Shown: one piece after another, positions 5,908 through 8,807 of the stretch
Position numbering within the stretch: position 1 is the stretch's first letter
Layout of the letters: every line of letters begins with the position of its first letter
Assembly (NCBI GenBank): GCA_007123425.1
Contig: SKLC01000085.1
Span: 1 to 8,807 of the forward strand
From: Nitriliruptoraceae bacterium
Lineage (GTDB): Bacteria > Actinomycetota > Nitriliruptoria > Nitriliruptorales > Nitriliruptoraceae
Direction of reading: 5' to 3'
DNA length: 8,807 bases
Notes under the pieces: model-generated
The model's input: the letters and a program-made list of their open reading frames with translations, nothing else
What the model was told of the DNA's origin: nothing
Database searches by the model: none
Translations under genes and position numbers: made by a program

Positions 5908-5996
5908 TGTGGATGAATCTGTGGAAAACCCTGTGGAGCGGTGGGGTCGGCGACGCCCCGGTTTTCCACAGCCGTGGAGGAGGCCTGTGTGGATGT
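5908..5996. promoter_or_regulatory. Cluster of DnaA-box-like sequences
   Basis: Within the 243-nt spacer between the FmdB-type gene and crgA are TGTGGATGA (5908-5916) and TGTGGAAAA (5920-5928), TTTTCCACA (5962-5970) and TGTGGATGT (5988-5996), plus a weaker TGTGGAGCG (5932-5940). Compared with TTATCCACA or TTGTCCACA on the proper strand, the first three differ by one base and the fourth by two. Further related motifs lie inside the FmdB-type start (5785-5798). DnaA binding is inferred from motif only. dnaA and dnaN do not flank it, so it is not a standard oriC; the spacer holds no other recognisable gene. Confidence 0.45.
5919..5971. repeat. 12-bp perfect inverted repeat containing two DnaA-box-like sites
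   Basis: CTGTGGAAAACC (5919-5930) and GGTTTTCCACAG (5960-5971) are exact reverse complements 29 nt apart, with inner GGGG (5943-5946) and CCCC (5956-5959) able to extend a hairpin. It lies about 100 nt beyond the crgA stop, so besides a protein-binding site it could act as a distal terminator for crgA. Confidence 0.75.
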
Positions 5997-6071
5997 CAGC
6001 GGTGATCGGTGCCGCTCTGCGCGCTCGTGTGGCGCGTGTTGCACGTGCGCAGCCGGGGTGGCTGGGGCACA

Positions 6072-6344
6072 TCATCGCCAGCGGGTGAGGAAGCCGAAGC
6101 CGGCGGCCAGCATGATGAAGCCGACGACCAGGCCCCAGTTGCCGCCCAACAGGGGCCAGGTGCTGATCGCCTCGTTGATCGGGGGGAGGTAGCCGAGCAG
6201 GATCACGGCCACGCCGGCCACCAGCAGCCCGGCGCCGGTGGCCGGGACCCAGGTGGGGCTCGGAGCGGGGTTCTTCGGCGGCGGGGCGGTCTCGTGGGCC
6301 CGCGGACGCGCGCGGCCCTTGCGCCGGTGCTTGCTCTTGGGCAT
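6072..6344 (-). CDS. crgA: Cell division protein CrgA
   Basis: 90 residues, close to the 80-95 of known CrgA proteins. A basic N-terminus (MPKSKHRRKGRARPR) and proline-rich linker precede two membrane helices at about 33-53 and 69-88, separated by a short loop with PPINEAISTWPLLGGNWG; the protein ends in LTRWR. The loop and the NW-G start of helix two are characteristic of the family. CrgA is an actinobacterial inner-membrane divisome protein that interacts with FtsZ and late septal proteins and delays or tunes septation. GAGGGA lies directly upstream of the ATG at 6344. It is divergent from the sortase gene with a 125-nt shared upstream region, in which TAGGAT (6403-6398) is a possible -10 box. 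This neighbourhood is conserved near the trpG-pknB region in many actinobacteria. Confidence 0.93.
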   Translation of the reverse strand: MPKSKHRRKGRARPRAHETAPPPKNPAPSPTWVPATGAGLLVAGVAVILLGYLPPINEAISTWPLLGGNWGLVVGFIMLAAGFGFLTRWR

Positions 6345-6434
6345 CGGTCCCTCGTGGAACGGTGGGCGGCGGTGCGCTCGTGGATGCGTGGACGCCGATC
6401 CTACCGGCGTCGGGGCCGGTCCGGGCCGGCGGGG

Positions 6435-6463
6435 TACGCTCGTGGACCGGTCGGAACGAGGGG
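6435..6463 (+). promoter_or_regulatory. Candidate -10 box and ribosome site of the sortase gene
   Basis: TACGCT (6435-6440) fits TANNNT and would start a leader of about 20 nt. GAGGGG (6458-6463), 6 nt before GTG 6470, decides that start over an in-frame upstream one near 6362. No convincing -35 is seen. Confidence 0.35.
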
Positions 6464-6469
6464 TACGGG

Positions 6470-7144
6470 GTGACGCGTGCGGTGCGGGGACTGGGCTGGG
6501 TGCTGCTGGTCAGCGGCGCCGTGGTCCTGCTCTACGTCGTCTACCTCATGTGGTTCACCAACCTCGGCACCTCGCAGGCGCAGCGCGACCTCGCCCAGGC
6601 GTGGGAGCAGCAGGTCGCCGCGCCGGCCGACGCCCCGGTGGCGGGTGAGCAACAGGATCCGGCCGACGACGAGGCGTCCGACGAGGACACGGTCGCCGAT
6701 CCCGGCGACGCCTACGCCATGATCTGGTTCGAGCGCGACGGCGCCCCGATCGTGGCCGACGAGCCGCTCTACGTGGTCTCGGGCGTCACCCTCGACGACC
6801 TGCGCGCCGGTCCCGGCCACTATCCGGACTCCGCCGCCCCCGGCGAGGACGGCAACCTGGGCATCGCCGGCCACCGCACGACCTACGGGGCGCCCTTCTG
6901 GTCCCTGGACGAGCTGCAGGCCGGGGACACGATCCACGTGGTCGACCGCGACGGCCGGGAGTGGGTCTACGCCTACCGCGAGCAGCGTGTGGTCGCCCCC
7001 ACCGACACCTGGGTGGTGGAGGACGAGGACCCCCTCGACCTCGAGGCGCCCACGATCACCCTGACCACCTGTCACCCCCGGTTCAGCGCCGCACAGCGCC
7101 TGATCGCCTGGGGGGAGCTGACGTCGGCGGGGGACGAGGCATGA
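6470..7144 (+). CDS. Class E sortase
   Basis: 224 residues from GTG 6470. Residues about 8-28 (WVLLVSGAVVLLYVVYLMWF) form an N-terminal membrane anchor. An acidic, alanine/proline-rich linker runs to about residue 80, and then the sortase beta-barrel follows. The catalytic histidine is in GIAGHRTTYGAPF (H135), the cysteine in TLTTCHPRFSAAQRL (C201) and the arginine at R210, nine residues on, matching class E. Such enzymes join surface proteins carrying an LAXTG-like signal to the peptidoglycan precursor outside the membrane. No substrate with a sorting signal lies in the window, so it probably acts as a housekeeping sortase. The stop overlaps the next ATG as ATGA. Divergence from crgA is usual for this locus. 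Confidence 0.92.
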   Translation: MTRAVRGLGWVLLVSGAVVLLYVVYLMWFTNLGTSQAQRDLAQAWEQQVAAPADAPVAGEQQDPADDEASDEDTVADPGDAYAMIWFERDGAPIVADEPLYVVSGVTLDDLRAGPGHYPDSAAPGEDGNLGIAGHRTTYGAPFWSLDELQAGDTIHVVDRDGREWVYAYREQRVVAPTDTWVVEDEDPLDLEAPTITLTTCHPRFSAAQRLIAWGELTSAGDEA

Positions 7145-7227
7145 GCCGCGTGGCGCACGACGGCGCGGGCGGGATGGACGTGGACGATGAGCCGATCACG
7201 AGGAGCGTGACGTGCCCCGCTGGTTGA
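7141..7227 (+). CDS. Possible 28-residue coupled ORF
   Basis: An ATG overlaps the sortase stop as ATGA and opens a frame of 28 codons (MSRVAHDGAGGMDVDDEPIT...) that ends 16 nt inside the next gene. It has no hydrophobic segment or recognisable domain. The overlap on both sides suggests it could carry ribosomes from the sortase gene to the membrane-protein gene. It may equally be chance, since ATGA overlaps are easily made and the downstream gene has its own strong ribosome site. Confidence 0.25.
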   Translation: MSRVAHDGAGGMDVDDEPITRSVTCPAG

Positions 7228-7379
7228 GGGTCCTGGTCTGGGTCGTGGTGATCGCCGTGGTGGTCGTGCTGCTGTTCACCGTGGTCTTCCCCCGGGTGGA
7301 GCGGATGCTCGAGGACCCCACGATGGGCGCCCCCGGCGGCCCGACCGCGGCCGTGGCCGCGCAGCACGCCGGCCCCTGA
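7212..7379 (+). CDS. Small single-helix membrane protein downstream of sortase
   Basis: 55 residues from GTG 7212, preceded at 6 nt by GAGGAG (7200-7205), a strong ribosome site. MPRWLRVLVWVVVIAVVVVL then LFTVVFPRVERMLEDPTMG shows one membrane helix (about 5-25) followed by an amphipathic, charged stretch and a small alanine/glycine/proline tail. Short proteins of this shape ('W..V...FP.VE.L..DPT') are commonly found next to the class E sortase in this actinobacterial locus, usually annotated as hypothetical; no function is known to me. It is likely part of the sortase operon. The usual next gene, trpG, is not present; an opposing phospholipase gene ends 26 nt further on. Confidence 0.7.
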   Translation: MPRWLRVLVWVVVIAVVVVLLFTVVFPRVERMLEDPTMGAPGGPTAAVAAQHAGP

Positions 7380-7404
7380 CCCCTTCCGGCGGCTCCCAGC
7401 ACCG

Positions 7405-8445
7405 TCAGGCGGGCCGGGTCCCGGGGTCGGCGTCCGGTGGTGGGGCCACCGCGGCCGGCTGCCGGAACCGGCGGATGTAGTCGTCGAAGTCCCAGGCGGG
7501 ACGGTCGTCGCTGCCGTCGAGGAACTTCTGTGCCGCGGCGCGGCCGTTGTCGTACAGCTGCTGCGCGGCGGCTCGGTCGAGGTCGAAGTCGGTCGTGCGC
7601 ACCTTGCCGGTGTCGATGAAGATCGTGCGGGCCAGCACGTCCTCGCGCTCGAGGTGGATGCGGTCGTAGAACCCGGTCAGGGTGCCGAGCATCGCCCGGC
7701 TCATCGACCACACGCCCCCGATCGGGTGGCGGACGCCCTGCGCGGCGTCGGCGCGCACCGAGAGCTTCAGCCCGATCGTGGGCCACCGGGGGGCCTGTCC
7801 GTCGTGCCGGTCGAGGACGCCCACGGGGAAGTTGGACAGCATCCCCCCGTCGACGAGCCAGGCCCGCTGCCCGGCGACGCGGTCGTGCAGCCTGACGGGG
7901 CGGAAGAAGTACGGCAGCGACATCGACGCGCGGACCGCGTCGACCACCTCCACCTCGTCCGCGGTGATCCCGTACCGGTCGTACTCCCACGGCAGGCGAC
8001 GCAGGGAGCCCTGCGAGATGTCGGATGCCATGACGACCAGCCGGTAGGTCTCGGCCGGGGGCACCGCGGCACCCGGGTCGTCCAGGCGCAGGTCCGCGAA
8101 GGTCCGCACGCCCGCGTCGTCGAGCACCTCGCGGAGCCAGTCGCGCAGCTCGTCGCCGCGATAGACCCCGCTCCGGCGCAGCAGGGTCAGCAGCTGGCCC
8201 GGCAGCCCGAGCCGGGTGAGCCAGGAGCCGTCGCGGAACCGCCGGTAGTCGAGCTGCTCCATGATCTCGCGCAGCCGTTGCGAGGGCACGCCCGCCGCCA
8301 CGAGCGCGCCGACGATCGCGCCGGCCGACGTCCCGGCCACGCGGTGGAAGCGGTAGCCCCGCTCCTCGAGCACCGCCACCGCGCCGACGAGCGCGATCCC
8401 CTTGACGCCCCCGCCCTCGAGCACCAGGTCCGCGTCCAGCGCCAT
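7405..8445 (-). CDS. Patatin-like phospholipase family protein
   Basis: 346 residues with all patatin landmarks. The oxyanion-hole loop is EGGGVKG (10-16), the nucleophile elbow is GTSAG with S40, and the catalytic aspartate lies in the DGG motif of WLVDGGMLSNFP (D199), giving the Ser-Asp dyad. SMSLPYFFRPV (174-184) just before it is the usual helix preceding the DGG. No signal peptide or membrane segment is seen, so it is probably a cytoplasmic or membrane-surface lipid acyl hydrolase; the lipid substrate is unknown. The ATG at 8445 is 4 nt after GGGAGAGG. A promoter-like pair lies upstream. The length fits bacterial RssA/YlbK-type patatins with a C-terminal extension; the last 25 residues are proline-rich and probably disordered. 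No effector partner of a defence system is evident beside it. Confidence 0.92.
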   Translation of the reverse strand: MALDADLVLEGGGVKGIALVGAVAVLEERGYRFHRVAGTSAGAIVGALVAAGVPSQRLREIMEQLDYRRFRDGSWLTRLGLPGQLLTLLRRSGVYRGDELRDWLREVLDDAGVRTFADLRLDDPGAAVPPAETYRLVVMASDISQGSLRRLPWEYDRYGITADEVEVVDAVRASMSLPYFFRPVRLHDRVAGQRAWLVDGGMLSNFPVGVLDRHDGQAPRWPTIGLKLSVRADAAQGVRHPIGGVWSMSRAMLGTLTGFYDRIHLEREDVLARTIFIDTGKVRTTDFDLDRAAAQQLYDNGRAAAQKFLDGSDDRPAWDFDDYIRRFRQPAAVAPPPDADPGTRPA

Positions 8446-8474
8446 GCCGCCTCTCCCGGTCCGGTGCGGCCTCC

Positions 8475-8503
8475 ACCTTGGACGCGCGCGCGGCGGAGGT
8501 CAA
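8475..8503 (-). promoter_or_regulatory. Candidate promoter of the patatin gene
   Basis: On the minus strand TTGACC (8503-8498, five of six to TTGACA) is followed after 17 nt by CAAGGT (8480-8475), a fair actinobacterial -10. Initiation near 8468 gives a leader of about 23 nt with GGGAGAGG (8457-8450) before ATG 8445. Confidence 0.45.
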
Positions 8504-8516
8504 CGGCCCCCCGGCC

Positions 8517-8747
8517 TCACGCGTCGGGACGGCTCCCGGACCTCCCGGGTGGCCGCAGCGGGCTGAGGATGCCGGCCAGGGACCCCACGATCGCGGCCAG
8601 GATCGTGGCGAACGCCGGCGGCACGGTCACCCCGGTCAGGATCATCCACGTCCAGGCGATCACCCCGATCACGAGGTAGAGCGCCAGTGCCGACGCGATC
8701 AGCAGGTACAGCCATTCCTGCACGCCCTCGATGCTCCGTCGCTCCAT
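8517..8747 (-). CDS. Small two-helix membrane protein
   Basis: 76 residues from ATG 8747, 7 nt after GGGAGG (8760-8755); the GTG directly before it (8750) is the alternative start but is only 4 nt from that site. Residues about 12-36 and 44-63 are hydrophobic, with VTVPPAF between them, and the tail is basic and proline-rich (LRPPGRSGSRPDA). Topology suggests both ends face the cytoplasm. I do not recognise a family; size and shape resemble many holin-like or DUF small membrane proteins, but no motif supports lysis. It precedes the patatin gene on the same strand by 71 nt, with a promoter-like pair between, so co-transcription is possible but not required. Confidence 0.7.
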   Translation of the reverse strand: MERRSIEGVQEWLYLLIASALALYLVIGVIAWTWMILTGVTVPPAFATILAAIVGSLAGILSPLRPPGRSGSRPDA

Positions 8748-8807
8748 CACGCTGCCTCCCGTACCGGCCGTGGGACGTTCGCCATCTCGGCGCTGCGGCT
8801 TCGACCC

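Noticed and set aside
5829..6071. The spacer as a chromosomal replication origin
   Set aside because: No dnaA, dnaN, AT-rich unwinding stretch or regular array of boxes is present, so only a DnaA-box-like cluster is claimed.
7654..8679. 341-codon plus-strand frame opposite the patatin gene
   Set aside because: Antisense to a well-conserved patatin; composition His/Arg/Pro-rich without motifs.
7405..8747. Patatin gene as a CBASS-type defence effector
   Set aside because: No nucleotidyltransferase or ancillary defence gene adjoins it in the window, and it resembles ordinary RssA-like phospholipases.

Overview
The window is GC-rich throughout, with strong G/C preference at third codon positions and Shine-Dalgarno sites of the GAGG/GGAG type. 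It carries crgA, found only in Actinobacteria, next to a class E sortase gene. This indicates a chromosomal segment of a high-GC actinobacterium; a Nocardioides-like (Propionibacteriales) source is my best guess but is not proven by the sequence.

Left end (1-1119) is accessory DNA and looks like the wreck of an integrated element beside a tRNA gene. It holds a DUF433 antitoxin-type gene running off the left edge, a tyrosine-recombinase pseudogene in three collinear pieces in different frames on the minus strand, an integrase N-terminal fragment in the opposite orientation on the plus strand (with its own ribosome binding site inside a 12-bp hairpin), a hydrophobic coding-like remnant without a start codon, and an intact tRNA-Ala(TGC).

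Centre (1318-5067) is core metabolism on the plus strand. metY and metX form a tight operon (4-nt gap): MetX acetylates homoserine and MetY swaps the acetyl group for sulfide to give homocysteine. A separate transcription unit encodes a thiolase, closed by a large GC-rich stem-loop.

Right half (5219-8747) contains small membrane and zinc-binding proteins plus a cell-envelope gene group. A small two-helix membrane protein with a CxxC...HC motif converges on a FmdB-type zinc-ribbon gene. A 243-bp spacer follows with several DnaA-box-like sequences and a 12-bp inverted repeat. Then come crgA (minus) and, divergently, a class E sortase followed by an ATGA-coupled tiny ORF and a 55-residue single-helix membrane protein. 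A patatin-like phospholipase with a plausible own promoter and a two-helix small membrane protein lie on the minus strand at the right end.

I found no complete undescribed system. The most unusual items are the inverted, split integrase remnant with its hairpin, and the DnaA-box-like cluster between the FmdB-type gene and crgA.
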